From CAZNPL01 sp964574815 (GTDB lineage: Bacteria; Planctomycetota; Phycisphaerae; UBA1845), in assembly GCA_964574815.1 (NCBI GenBank), contig CAZNPL010000004.1:62001-126000 (forward strand): a stretch of DNA of 64,000 nt. Reading direction: 5' to 3'. Below the pieces are notes generated by a model, which ran no database searches, had not been told where the DNA came from, and saw nothing but the letters and a program-made list of their open reading frames with translations. Position 1 is the stretch's first letter, and each line of letters begins with the position of its first letter. Made by a program: the position numbers and the translations under genes. This document shows, piece by piece, positions 50,213 through 58,282 of this stretch.

Positions 50213-52549
50213 GTGCCACAAACGCCGAGCAACAAGCACACCGACCCCGAAACCCTCGACGTCCGCGTCGGACGCATCCTCAACGACTTCCTCGACCGCC
50301 GCGAACGCGGCGAATCCATAAGCGAATCCGACCTCCTCGCCCAGAACGCCGACATCGCGAACGAGCTCCGCCAGCACCTCGCCCTGATCCAAGACCTCGA
50401 GCCCTCCCGCAACCGCATCGCAAAACTCATCACCCAGGGTCTGCTCGAACCACCCGACGACGGAGACCACCTCGCCCAACTCGGCCCCTACAGAATCACG
50501 GCTATCATAGGCCAGGGCGGAATGGGCATCGTCCTGAAAGCCTACGAACCCAGCCTCAAGCGAACGATCGCCCTCAAGCTTCTCCGCCCCGAGCTCGCCC
50601 GCGACGACGTCGCCCTCAACCGCTTCAAGCGCGAGGCCCAGGCCGCCGCCGCCCTCCACCACCCCAACATCATGACCGTCCACGCCGTAGGCGAAGAAGA
50701 CGGCACCCACTACATCGCCATGGAGTACATCGAAGGCCCGTCCCTCGCCGAGATCATCCAAGAGCAAGGCCCCCTGCCCACCGAGGCGATCCGAGACATC
50801 TTCACCCAGCTCATGCAAGGCCTCTCCGCCGCCCACCAAGCCGGCCTGATCCACCGCGACATCAAGCCGTCCAATCTTCTACTAACGGCGTGCCCCAAGC
50901 CTTCGCGCGTATCCAGCGAGGGTGCCATGGACAAGCGCAGCCGCGATCAGCGGCGGAGCTTGCCCGTGAGCGGCTGGCCCACCGTGCCCGAGGACGAAGC
51001 ACGAACGCCGACCCATCAGCCGACGCCCACCATCAAAATCGCCGACTTCGGCCTGGCCCGCATGATCACATCGCAGACGCAAATGACCCTCCCCGACTCG
51101 ATCCTCGGCACACCCGAGTACATGAGTCCCGAGCAGGCCCGAAGCGACACAAACATCGACCACCGAACCGACCTCTACTCCGCCGGAGTCGTCCTCTACG
51201 AGATGCTCACCGGCCGAACGCCGTTCAAGGCCGAGACCCCCTCGGCCGTCATCCATCAGATTCTGCACGTCGAATCGCCCCACCCGAAATCCTTCGCCAG
51301 CAACGCCGATAAGGCCCTGTCCAGCATAGCCCTCCGTCTCATGAGCAAGATACCGGAATGGCGCTACGACTCCGCCGCTGAACTGCTCGCTGACGTCAAC
51401 GCCGGCAAACGCGTCCGGGTCCGTTCACCCGTGCGCATACGCCGCACACTTCTTGCAACCACGTCGGTCGTCGTGCTGGTCACGCTTATTGCCGTCGGGC
51501 AGTTCCTTCAGCCGAATCCGCCCCGACTTCCAACGCAGGTCGATGTCTCTCTCGATGAACACGGCGAATCAACCACCACGATTATGGCTCGCTTTGGCGA
51601 TGCGCTGGACTGGAAACGATTCTACGATTTTCCCCCTGTCGTCGGGCGTATCACCGGAGCGGCAGTAGTGGATAGCGATGGCGATGCCCACGCGGACCTC
51701 GTGGCGGCAATCACCGATCAGCCGTGGAACAACGGACAGTTGTTCGCTATCGACTCCAACGCCTCTGCGAGGTCTTTGGGGCCCGTCTCCTTCGCGTCAC
51801 ACATATCGTGGCCCGATTGTGACACCGTTGCCGAACCGTGGTCTCTTGGATGCCTTGCAGTGGCCAATGTTGACCGGCAGCCTGGTGATGAGCTCCTCAT
51901 CATTGCGAACGACCGGCGGGAATACCCGACGCGGCTGATGGTGTTCAACCCTCGAACCGAAATTGTCCAGGCCGACTTCTGGCACACTGGGCGACTCCAG
52001 GAAGTCCAGGTCATTGATGACTATTTCAGCAAGAACCATCCCGCCCTGCTGGCCTGGGGTGTGAACAATAAACTCGACGGCTTTTACACGCCCCGACCCG
52101 ATGACCCCCCGATGCGAACCGTGTGGGACAAGGTTTCCGTGATGATGATCCTCGATCCCGACAATATGGGCGGTCTCGGGCCGCCGAACACTGGCCGCAT
52201 TCCAATTTCGCCTGTGATTCCGTTCGCTTACGCATTCCTGGATCGCCCCGCGGGCATGCGTGAGACACCGCCCGGCGGAGGAAAACCTGAACCACACGGA
52301 CTCGCTTCCTGCAAGATTGCTTTCATCCGATCCGTAGACAGAATTCCGCAACCGTCCGGACGCGACACCCCACAATTCTCGGTCGAAGTTCGGGGTAGTG
52401 ACTCGACGTGTGTGCAGAGACTTGTTCTTGACCTTCACTTGAACTTCGTCCGAATCGAGTCCGCCGACAACCGGCGCCCCTTGGAGGACGTCGAGTGGCC
52501 AGCGGCGTGGCGAACCATAATCCAAAAAGGGCAGTACACTGATCAGTGA
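50213..52549 (+). CDS. Ser/Thr protein kinase with in-frame palindromic insert and extracytoplasmic FG-GAP-like domain
   Basis: GTG at 50213 (VPQTPSNKHTDPETLDV) is preferred over an upstream ATG at 50075, because the intervening sequence is palindromic repeat; 778 residues result. A helical N-terminal segment precedes a Hanks kinase domain with IGQGGMGIVLKA, IALKLL, HRDIKPSNLLLT (about 214), ADFGLAR (about 277) and GTPEYMSPEQARS. Between HRD and DFG lie about 47 extra residues, of which A226-S253 are encoded by a dispersed repeat. A transmembrane helix (about 411-430) leads to an outer domain with DSDGDAHADLVAAI, an FG-GAP-like calcium loop. A perfect terminator follows. Confidence 0.87.
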   Translation: MPQTPSNKHTDPETLDVRVGRILNDFLDRRERGESISESDLLAQNADIANELRQHLALIQDLEPSRNRIAKLITQGLLEPPDDGDHLAQLGPYRITAIIGQGGMGIVLKAYEPSLKRTIALKLLRPELARDDVALNRFKREAQAAAALHHPNIMTVHAVGEEDGTHYIAMEYIEGPSLAEIIQEQGPLPTEAIRDIFTQLMQGLSAAHQAGLIHRDIKPSNLLLTACPKPSRVSSEGAMDKRSRDQRRSLPVSGWPTVPEDEARTPTHQPTPTIKIADFGLARMITSQTQMTLPDSILGTPEYMSPEQARSDTNIDHRTDLYSAGVVLYEMLTGRTPFKAETPSAVIHQILHVESPHPKSFASNADKALSSIALRLMSKIPEWRYDSAAELLADVNAGKRVRVRSPVRIRRTLLATTSVVVLVTLIAVGQFLQPNPPRLPTQVDVSLDEHGESTTTIMARFGDALDWKRFYDFPPVVGRITGAAVVDSDGDAHADLVAAITDQPWNNGQLFAIDSNASARSLGPVSFASHISWPDCDTVAEPWSLGCLAVANVDRQPGDELLIIANDRREYPTRLMVFNPRTEIVQADFWHTGRLQEVQVIDDYFSKNHPALLAWGVNNKLDGFYTPRPDDPPMRTVWDKVSVMMILDPDNMGGLGPPNTGRIPISPVIPFAYAFLDRPAGMRETPPGGGKPEPHGLASCKIAFIRSVDRIPQPSGRDTPQFSVEVRGSDSTCVQRLVLDLHLNFVRIESADNRRPLEDVEWPAAWRTIIQKGQYTDQ
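50888..50971 (+). repeat. Type I palindromic element inserted in frame in the kinase gene
   Basis: The 84-base block (28 codons) has the head GTGCCCCAAGCCTTCGCGCG and TATCCAGCGAG, then GGGTGCCATGGACAAGCG, inner arms GCCGC and GCGGC around ATCA, and GCTTGCCCGTG. All parts are shared with intergenic copies at 46205, 47000, 58242-58406 and 61792. Similarity may extend to TGGCCCACC at 50983. Confidence 0.85.
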
Positions 52550-52591
52550 GACAGCTCCTGGAACGATGCGGTGTGTCAGCTCGACCGGATT

Positions 52592-52625
52592 GAGGCAAGG
52601 CGACCTTTTACGGTCGCCTTGCCTC
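52592..52625. terminator. Bidirectional terminator hairpin
   Basis: GAGGCAAGGCGACC (52592-52605) and GGTCGCCTTGCCTC (52612-52625) form a perfect 14-bp stem with loop TTTTAC, between the convergent kinase and dockerin-like genes. Confidence 0.85.
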
Positions 52626-52691
52626 GCTTCGCTGCCGTGTCTGCATCGACGGATTCTGCCGGCCGCGCCGAAATGCTCCGCGATGGCCAGA

Positions 52692-53546
52692 CTACTGCTC
52701 AACGACCTGAATGTGATGGGCGATGTCGTGCGCTGATTCCTGCTTCCAGAGACAAACTCCCGACTCGATGATGATCCGGGCGTTCGTGAAATCGATCCCG
52801 GAATTGGTGAACAAGCTGCCCTTCTGAACGCCGTCGACGTATACTTCGAATGAATCCGCGGTTCTCTCAATCGTGATGACGAACGGTGTCGGTCCGATGA
52901 AATCATTGCACGTGTCGAATCTGAACTCGGCCTGCGACCCGAACGCGCGGTTCATGACGATTCCGTAGCACACGTCCGAACTGTCAACCCCGACCCTGAA
53001 GTAGTTGTTCTCGTCGGACCAGACATAAAGTTGTGTGCCGCCGCTGTGCTGAAGCTTGGTCAACTCAAAATCGATCCGAAAGGGCACGTCTGGGATCTTC
53101 TTGCGTGAGTAAAGGCGCAGCATTGAACACTCGGACGATGGTTTGGCGATCTGGACTTCCATCTGTCCGTTCCGCTCGATGATGACCGGCGGCGTGAGCC
53201 CGTAAACGTGGTCCGCCCGCCAGTCCCCGCAGTACAAGCCGTCATCGAAGCTATCCTCCCAAGGCAGCATCATGAACGGATTCGGGCACGTCGAACAGTG
53301 ATCGTCACCCCCGATGGCGTCGAGCGTGCAGAAGACGTCGAACAGATTGACCACGCAGTTCTTGTCAATGTCGCCGGCGACGTGCTCGCACTCCTGGCAA
53401 ATGCCGTCCAGGCACACGTGCGTCGTGCACCCGTCTCCGTCTTCACAATCCGCGTCAACCGTGCACGCCTGACCACAAGCTAGCGCGGGCCACCAACCCG
53501 CGATCACAGCGACCGTCGCGCAGGAAACCGCGCTCCTATTCCTCAT
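52692..53546 (-). CDS. Secreted protein with N-terminal dockerin-like module and lectin-like domain
   Basis: The 284-residue protein has a signal peptide (about 1-25), a short Cys-rich segment (CTVDADCEDGDGC, TTHVC), then a dockerin-like calcium loop (GDIDKNCVVNLFDVFCTLDAI). Residues about 95-284 form a beta-sandwich domain like concanavalin-type lectins or glucanases (MEVQIAKPSSECSML, FRIDFELTKLQHSGGTQLYV, NNYFRVGVDSSDVCYG and TIERTADSFEVYVDGVQKG). No catalytic Glu pair is evident, so binding is more likely than hydrolysis. It is unusual that the dockerin-like module is N-terminal. Confidence 0.78.
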   Translation of the reverse strand: MRNRSAVSCATVAVIAGWWPALACGQACTVDADCEDGDGCTTHVCLDGICQECEHVAGDIDKNCVVNLFDVFCTLDAIGGDDHCSTCPNPFMMLPWEDSFDDGLYCGDWRADHVYGLTPPVIIERNGQMEVQIAKPSSECSMLRLYSRKKIPDVPFRIDFELTKLQHSGGTQLYVWSDENNYFRVGVDSSDVCYGIVMNRAFGSQAEFRFDTCNDFIGPTPFVITIERTADSFEVYVDGVQKGSLFTNSGIDFTNARIIIESGVCLWKQESAHDIAHHIQVVEQ

Positions 53547-53968
53547 TCGTACTTCTCCTTTCTTTCACAACTGGCCGAATCTCTCGCTGACGCAGGCAAC
53601 TCGCTACCCTTATTCGGACTTGGTCCTTAAGCCGGGACCACGCCGGTGCAACAGGTATTGCTGCCTCAAAACCGGACTTACCTGGATCGGGCAGTTTGGC
53701 GGCCGCCGCTCTTGCCCACACGATAAGCAAACAAACGCCATCCAATGCCGGAACCGTCGCGCGAACGAAAAAAAGTCGGCGTGACTTCCCCCCGCGGCCG
53801 AATCGCAACGTGTGGAAAGCAAGCGGTTAGGGTAGGATCATTAACGGTGGGAATTGCGGGGTCACCGACCGCAGGGTGCATCTCGATGTGACGTGACCAT
53901 CGCCCGTGGCAAGGCACCGGCTGGTCTCGAAGGCAAGAGCGCGCGCCGGCCGCCCCATCGGCACTGCA
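53547..53968. other. Intergenic region with second copy of the leader block
   Basis: No gene is supported. A GGTAGGATCATTAACGG and GCATCTCGATG block at 53831-53888 resembles the leader at 50004-50048. Confidence 0.45.
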
Positions 53969-54184
53969 TCAACGTCCCGAGCGTGGGCGCGCCCCCATCT
54001 TGCTCAACGGCTCCAGCAACGCCTTGTCATACGGTACGAGTTGCCCGTCCTCCCTCCGGTGCCAGAGAGCGCCGCAGAAACAGCACTCCAGAACCACGAG
54101 CGGTTCCTTCCCGTCAATCACGTGGGCAAAAGAGAACCGTCCGCAGCAATCGTCTCTCGTTGTCGCGCTGTACTTCGCTTCCAT
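53969..54184 (-). CDS. Small Cys-rich protein of unknown function
   Basis: ATG at 54184 after GGTGAG gives 71 residues. The sequence has a strand pattern with RDDCCGRFSFAHVIDG and LVVLECCFCGALWHRRE, so two CC/CxxC-like clusters could bind a metal. The frame remains open upstream to 54271, but the ribosome binding site and composition favour the shorter form. It is downstream of the ECF sigma gene on the same strand. I do not recognise the family. Confidence 0.45.
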   Translation of the reverse strand: MEAKYSATTRDDCCGRFSFAHVIDGKEPLVVLECCFCGALWHRREDGQLVPYDKALLEPLSKMGARPRSGR

Positions 54185-54410
54185 TATTCTCACCGTACGC
54201 TCTCCGTCCGGCGCCAGGAGCGCAATCGCGAATACGATGCACCGCCATCCAAGCGCCTCGGCGCCGACCACGCCCCCGGGAGGGCCAACCGCCGGACGAG
54301 CCGTTCTTGGAAGTCAAACCCCCACGCTACAAACGCCAGGGGCGCGCAGACTTGTCGCCGGATTCTTTGGGAAAGTGGCAGGCCCGATAGCGAGGCCCGG
54401 CCCGGTTGAC

Positions 54411-55034
54411 TTACGCCCCCGACAAATAACGCGAGATCGACCCCATCGCCTCGCGAAGCGCGATCAGCCCCCGCCGGCACAGAGCGTGAACCGCATCCTC
54501 GCTTCGCCCCATGCGCTCCGCAATCTCACGCACCGCCAGCCCTTCCAGGAAGCGAAGCTGCACCACGAGCCGCTGGTCGTCCGACAACCGCGCCAAACTC
54601 GACAACACCGCGGCCACCGCCTCGTTCCGCGCCACCCGCCGGCTCGGCGTGCTGTCCGGAGCCGCCAGCCGCTCCATGAGCGCGGGATACGACGTGCGCT
54701 GCCCGCGCGGGCCGCTGGCCTGCCTGCCCAAGTCCCGCTTACGCCGGTACAGCCCCCGCTCCCGATCCTTCAACTCGTTCACCGCGATCCGCTCGAGCCA
54801 CTTGTAGAATGCCCCAGGCCCCTCAAACTGCCCTCCCCCGATGTGCCTGAAAGCGGCCGCATACGCGTCCTGCAGAACGTCCTCCGGATCAAGCACGCGC
54901 CGGATGACCGGATCCATCGCCCGAGCCACAACCCCCCGCACCGCGTCGTGATACTCCACAATCAGCCGCTGAAGCGCATCCCCATCGCCCGCCACGGCCA
55001 GCCCCACCTGAAAGCGTCGCTCCTCCTCGTCCAT
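54411..55034 (-). CDS. ECF RNA polymerase sigma factor
   Basis: The 207-residue protein has region 2 (LIVEYHDAVRGVVARAM, LDPEDVLQDAYAAAFRHI and FYKWLERIAVNELKDRER) and region 4 (ARLSDDQRLVVQLRFLEGLA, VREIAERMGRSEDAVHALCR). A linker of about 50 residues is longer than usual. It has no adjacent anti-sigma or kinase gene; the kinase at 50213-52549 is the nearest candidate partner. A strong stem-loop lies about 180 bases upstream of its start. Confidence 0.9.
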   Translation of the reverse strand: MDEEERRFQVGLAVAGDGDALQRLIVEYHDAVRGVVARAMDPVIRRVLDPEDVLQDAYAAAFRHIGGGQFEGPGAFYKWLERIAVNELKDRERGLYRRKRDLGRQASGPRGQRTSYPALMERLAAPDSTPSRRVARNEAVAAVLSSLARLSDDQRLVVQLRFLEGLAVREIAERMGRSEDAVHALCRRGLIALREAMGSISRYLSGA

Positions 55035-55216
55035 GCCCCCATCCTAACGCACACACGCGCGGATCATCCACCACAACCAGCCCTCGCCGACCGCCCCCAC
55101 AGCCGCAGCCGACCGGCGCCACGACAAACACGCAGTCGTCCCAACCCACCCGCGGCCGCGACCGCTGAATGCCATCAGGCCGATGCCCGATGGCCAACGA
55201 CGTTCTCGATAGCGCA

Positions 55217-55258
55217 GGGGGCTGTTCCACATTTTCGAAAAAACCTTGAACAGCCCCC
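55217..55258 (-). promoter_or_regulatory. Stem-loop in the leader region of the ECF sigma gene
   Basis: GGGGGCTGTTC (55217-55227) pairs perfectly with GAACAGCCCCC (55248-55258) across a 20-base A/T-rich loop. It lies 183 bases upstream of the sigma gene start and could be a leader structure or the end of a small RNA. Confidence 0.45.
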
Positions 55259-55536
55259 GTGTTCTTTAAGTAGAGGGAAGGCAGCGCACCCGAAGTGCGC
55301 GCCAACGGAGACGACGGGTGAGCGAACAATGCCCATCAGAATACGAAACGAAGCCAACGCTGCGCGAGTCGTCAGTTCTCAGTTTTCAGTTATCGGACCA
55401 CTGTCCCCGACGCTGCCGACCACTCACACGCGCGACCTTCCAGCGAGATCTCCGGAACATCAAAGAACGAAACGAAGCCACCGGACGCCCCGGCCAAAAC
55501 ACCCGTACCCAGGCAAGCCTTCGTACCGGAACCTGC

Positions 55537-55549
55537 CCGCCTCAGGCGG
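55537..55549. repeat. CCGCCTCAGGCGG palindrome
   Basis: Exact 13-base copy within the spaced repeat array; a second exact copy lies at 55630-55642. Confidence 0.8.
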
Positions 55550-55629
55550 ATCGCTTCGCTCCTCCGTTCCTGTCCCTATCCCTCTGTGCCTCTTTTTTCG
55601 AAACGAAGCCACCGACTACGACCGTCGTT

Positions 55630-55642
55630 CCGCCTCAGGCGG
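55630..55642. repeat. CCGCCTCAGGCGG palindrome
   Basis: Exact copy 93 bases after the one at 55537. Confidence 0.8.
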
Positions 55643-56113
55643 ATCAGTCCTCAGTTATCAGACGTGTGCCGTCAACGTTGCCGGACCCCCGCACAATCCG
55701 CGGGCGCCAGTGCGAAACAAACCCAACTTTCCACGGGCCCGTCAAGCATCTTCGCTTCAAGCTTTTCCCCAGGATCGCGCCCGCATCAGGGCCGGCAGCG
55801 CCGCCGGCCGGGCCGCATGCCCCCTCCGAGTCGCAGGCACCAGCGCCAAACGAAGCCAACGCTACGCAAGTTATCAGTTTTCAGCTATGAGTTCCTCGCC
55901 ATCAGAGCCGGGAGCGCCAGCGACCGGACCCCGGACGCCAGCCAAGCCGCAGGCGCCCGAGCGAAACAAACCCACCGGCCCGCCGGAATCTGCGCCAATC
56001 TGCGAAATCTGCGGATCAGATTCCCGAACGAACCCAAAAACGAGCTCGAAGCCGCAAGCCCCGCCGACCCCAAATCGCCATGTTCCCAGCGACCGCCTTC
56101 GTGCCGGAGCCTG

Positions 56114-56128
56114 CCCGCCTCAGGCGGG
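56114..56128. repeat. CCCGCCTCAGGCGGG palindrome
   Basis: The 13-base palindrome extended by one pair on each side, near the end of the array. Confidence 0.8.
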
Positions 56129-56265
56129 TGCCTGTTCTTCCCAAACGAAGCCAAAACGACGCGCTGCCACCAACCCCGTCTCGCGGGCAAGCCTTCGTCC
56201 CTCTGTCCCTCGGCCCTTTCCCCCTCCATGGCCCGCCCCCGGCGGGCCCCGTACAATCTTTGGCC

Positions 56266-56952
56266 ATGCGGGTGGCCGAGATCTTTCACTCTGTTCAGGG
56301 CGAGGGGAAACTTACCGGGACGCCGTCGGGCTTCGTTCGTGTCAGCGGGTGCAACCTGCGGTGCACCTGGTGCGATACGCCCTACACCTCCTGGGAGCCG
56401 GAGGGACCCGATATGACCCCGGCCGAGATCGCCGAGCAATTGGCCCGGTTTCCGGTACGGCACGTTGTGGTCACCGGCGGGGAGCCGATGATCATGGCCG
56501 GCATCACCGAGCTGACCCGGCTGCTCCGAGAACAGGGTCTGCACATCACCATCGAGACGGCCGCGACCGTGTGGCGCGACGTCGAGTGCGACCTGGCCAG
56601 CCTCAGCCCGAAGCTGTCCAACTCGACGCCGTACGATCGCGACCGGGGCCGCTTCGCCGACCCGCACGAGAAGAACCGCGTCCGCCTCGACGTGATCCAG
56701 CGGTTCGTCGATACCTTCGACCATCAGCTCAAGTTTGTCGTCGATCGGCCCGGCGATATGGACGAGATCGACGAGATTCTGGGCGGGCTTCGCGGCGTGG
56801 TGCCCGGCAACGTTCTGCTCATGCCCCAGGGTATCGACCAGGCGTCCCTCGACGAGAAGGGCCGCTGGGTGGCCGAGTTGTGCAAGAGCCGAGGCTTCCG
56901 TTTTTGCCCGCGCCTGCACATCATGTTGTACGGCAACGTGCGCGGCACGTGA
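56266..56952 (+). CDS. queE: 7-carboxy-7-deazaguanine synthase
   Basis: ATG at 56266 (MRVAEIFHSVQGEG) is the correct start, although the frame is open upstream; 228 residues is normal. The radical-SAM cluster motif C-x3-C-x2-C is in GCNLRCTWCDTPYTSW, with the GGE motif in VVTGGEPMIM and SPKLSNSTP for substrate binding. QueE turns 6-carboxytetrahydropterin into 7-carboxy-7-deazaguanine, on the way to queuosine or related deazapurines. It lies 33 bases before queD, whose product makes its substrate. Confidence 0.95.
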   Translation: MRVAEIFHSVQGEGKLTGTPSGFVRVSGCNLRCTWCDTPYTSWEPEGPDMTPAEIAEQLARFPVRHVVVTGGEPMIMAGITELTRLLREQGLHITIETAATVWRDVECDLASLSPKLSNSTPYDRDRGRFADPHEKNRVRLDVIQRFVDTFDHQLKFVVDRPGDMDEIDEILGGLRGVVPGNVLLMPQGIDQASLDEKGRWVAELCKSRGFRFCPRLHIMLYGNVRGT

Positions 56953-56985
56953 CGGGACCGGAGACCTTCGATCAAGGAGTAGTGC

Positions 56986-57453
56986 GTGTATCGCGTCTGC
57001 AAACGTTTCGATATCGAGAGCGGACACATGCTCAGCAAGCATCCCGAGCGGTGCCGCTACCCCCATGGCCACAGCCGCTGCATCGAGCTGGTGTTGGCGG
57101 CCACGACCCTCGACGAGAACGACATGGTCTGCGACTTCAAGTGGGTCAAGCTGGCCGTCAAGGACTTCCTCGACCGGTTCGACCACGCCCTGTGCATCAA
57201 TGCGAAGGACCCGAACCTGCCGCGGCTGACCGGCGAGGATCATCGCCTGGTCGTCTTCGAGGAGGGCGACCCGACGACCGAGCTGATGGCCAAGCGCATC
57301 TTCGACCACCTGCACGAACAGATTGCGAGCGGCCGCGAGTTCACGACCGAAGACGGCGTGGTCTACCGGATCCGGCCCGACGTGCACGTGGAGCGCGTCC
57401 GCGTCGGCGAGACCCCGACCTCCTGGGCGGAGTTCAGCCCCGATCTGACCTAA
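56986..57453 (+). CDS. queD: 6-carboxy-5,6,7,8-tetrahydropterin synthase
   Basis: GTG at 56986 after AAGGAGT gives 155 residues. The zinc-binding histidines are in SGHMLSKHPERC and RYPHGHSRCIE, the catalytic Cys in that first motif, and the Asp-His region in VCDFKWVKLAVKDFLDRFDH. The C-terminal VERVRVGETPTSWAEF carries the conserved Glu. QueD supplies the substrate of QueE. Other queuosine genes are not in the window. Confidence 0.94.
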   Translation: MYRVCKRFDIESGHMLSKHPERCRYPHGHSRCIELVLAATTLDENDMVCDFKWVKLAVKDFLDRFDHALCINAKDPNLPRLTGEDHRLVVFEEGDPTTELMAKRIFDHLHEQIASGREFTTEDGVVYRIRPDVHVERVRVGETPTSWAEFSPDLT

Positions 57454-57523
57454 GCGGGCGGATCGGTCGGCGCGGGCCCGGTCACTTGAGCATACGCCAG
57501 TGTACTTTACTATAGGATCGTAC

Positions 57524-58198
57524 GTGAACGCCGTCGTCGCCGCCCTCCGGTTCCCGCACCGGATGGACGACGGGCCGCTCGCGACTGGTGCCGCGTGGAA
57601 GCTGGCGCCGGTCGTCGCTTTTCACGTCCTGCTCGCGGCGGGGATCTGCGCGCTCTCGTCCAACTGGGTCTACCTCGCCGGCAAGGGCATCGTCCTCGGG
57701 CCGGGCCAGATGGATCTGGGCGGCGACGACCTGCCGCCCGACACGGCGGCTGAGGTGGCCGCCGGCTTGGTCGCAACCGTCGCCATCTGGTCCGCGATGC
57801 TGATGCTGTCCTTTGGTGCATGTGTCGCGGTGGCCGACTGGCTGTACCATGCGCACACGCACGCCTTCCGGGCCGCCGTCCGCCGCACGGCATTGGCCAC
57901 GGTGTGGTTCGTCGCCTGGGCCGTCATCACGTTCGGCGTCAACCTCGAACGCGGCGGGCGACTCTTCCATCCCGCCCGCTGGCCGGCCGGCGAGACGTGG
58001 GAGGTGCGCGACCGGCTGATCTTCCTCGTCGCCCTCTACCCGATTGTCTGGGCGCTCGCCCTCCGCCCCGTCGGCGGCTCATTGAACCCCCGCCGCACGG
58101 TTCCGTTCGTTGCCGCCGCGATCGTGCTCTCGTGGCTGTTCTGGTTCGGTCTGTGGCGGGCGATGCCATGGATCGCCATCGAGGCCTACACGGGATGA
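57524..58198 (+). CDS. Polytopic membrane protein of unknown function
   Basis: GTG at 57524, six bases after AGGA, gives 224 residues; a GTG at 57500 is in frame but lies within a promoter-like stretch (TTGAGC and TACTATAGG). Five hydrophobic helices are visible (VVAFHVLLAAGICALSS, AAGLVATVAIWSAMLMLSFG, TALATVWFVAWAVITFGV, LIFLVALYPIVWALAL and FVAAAIVLSWLFWFGLW). It resembles Yip1-like membrane proteins in layout only. I do not recognise it. Confidence 0.65.
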   Translation: MNAVVAALRFPHRMDDGPLATGAAWKLAPVVAFHVLLAAGICALSSNWVYLAGKGIVLGPGQMDLGGDDLPPDTAAEVAAGLVATVAIWSAMLMLSFGACVAVADWLYHAHTHAFRAAVRRTALATVWFVAWAVITFGVNLERGGRLFHPARWPAGETWEVRDRLIFLVALYPIVWALALRPVGGSLNPRRTVPFVAAAIVLSWLFWFGLWRAMPWIAIEAYTG

Positions 58199-58241
58199 CG
58201 AGAAACGCTACCAAGGTAAACAGGCGTGATTCGCTGGAGGC

Positions 58242-58282
58242 GTGCCCCGTCCATCGCGAGTACGTGTCCAGCGTGCCGCGAC
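58242..58282 (+). repeat. Head segment of the composite palindromic element
   Basis: GTGCCCCGTCCATCGCGAG, TACGTGTCCAGCGTGCC. It corresponds to the heads at 46205 and 50888 and leads directly into the composite element. Confidence 0.6.

Larger units (their letters stand above)
55345..56156. repeat. Eight spaced copies of (G/C)AAACGAA(G/C)CCA
   Basis: Copies begin at 55345, 55469, 55600, 55714, 55846, 55963, 56025 and 56141. Distances are 124, 131, 114, 132, 117, 62 and 116 bases. Three spacers carry TCAGTT-rich text and three carry CCGCCTCAGGCGG. Confidence 0.7.
55035..56265. other. 1.2 kb non-coding region with spaced degenerate repeats
   Basis: No gene is supported, although long frames run open on the plus strand because of base composition. 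The region contains a stem-loop (55217-55258), eight copies of a GAAACGAAGCCA-like motif, three CCGCCTCAGGCGG palindromes, and CAGTT/TCAGTTATCAG-type tracts. Confidence 0.6.

Noticed and set aside
49645..51312. Plus-strand open frame of 555 codons across the kinase start
   Set aside because: Another frame of the kinase gene; Pro/Arg-rich translation and no domain.
55345..56156. CRISPR array
   Set aside because: The motif is only about 14 bases, spacing is over 100 bases and irregular, copies are degenerate, and no cas genes are present.
54000..57515. Plus-strand open frame of 1171 codons
   Set aside because: It runs antisense to an ECF sigma factor, crosses the non-coding repeat array and overlaps queE and queD in another frame. 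Low-complexity Pro/Arg text and no domain. It is open only because of base composition.
57486..57516. Promoter TTGAGC with TACTATAGG before the membrane protein gene
   Set aside because: The elements are promoter-like, but the start would fall at or inside the preferred ribosome binding site, so I left it as a note under the gene.
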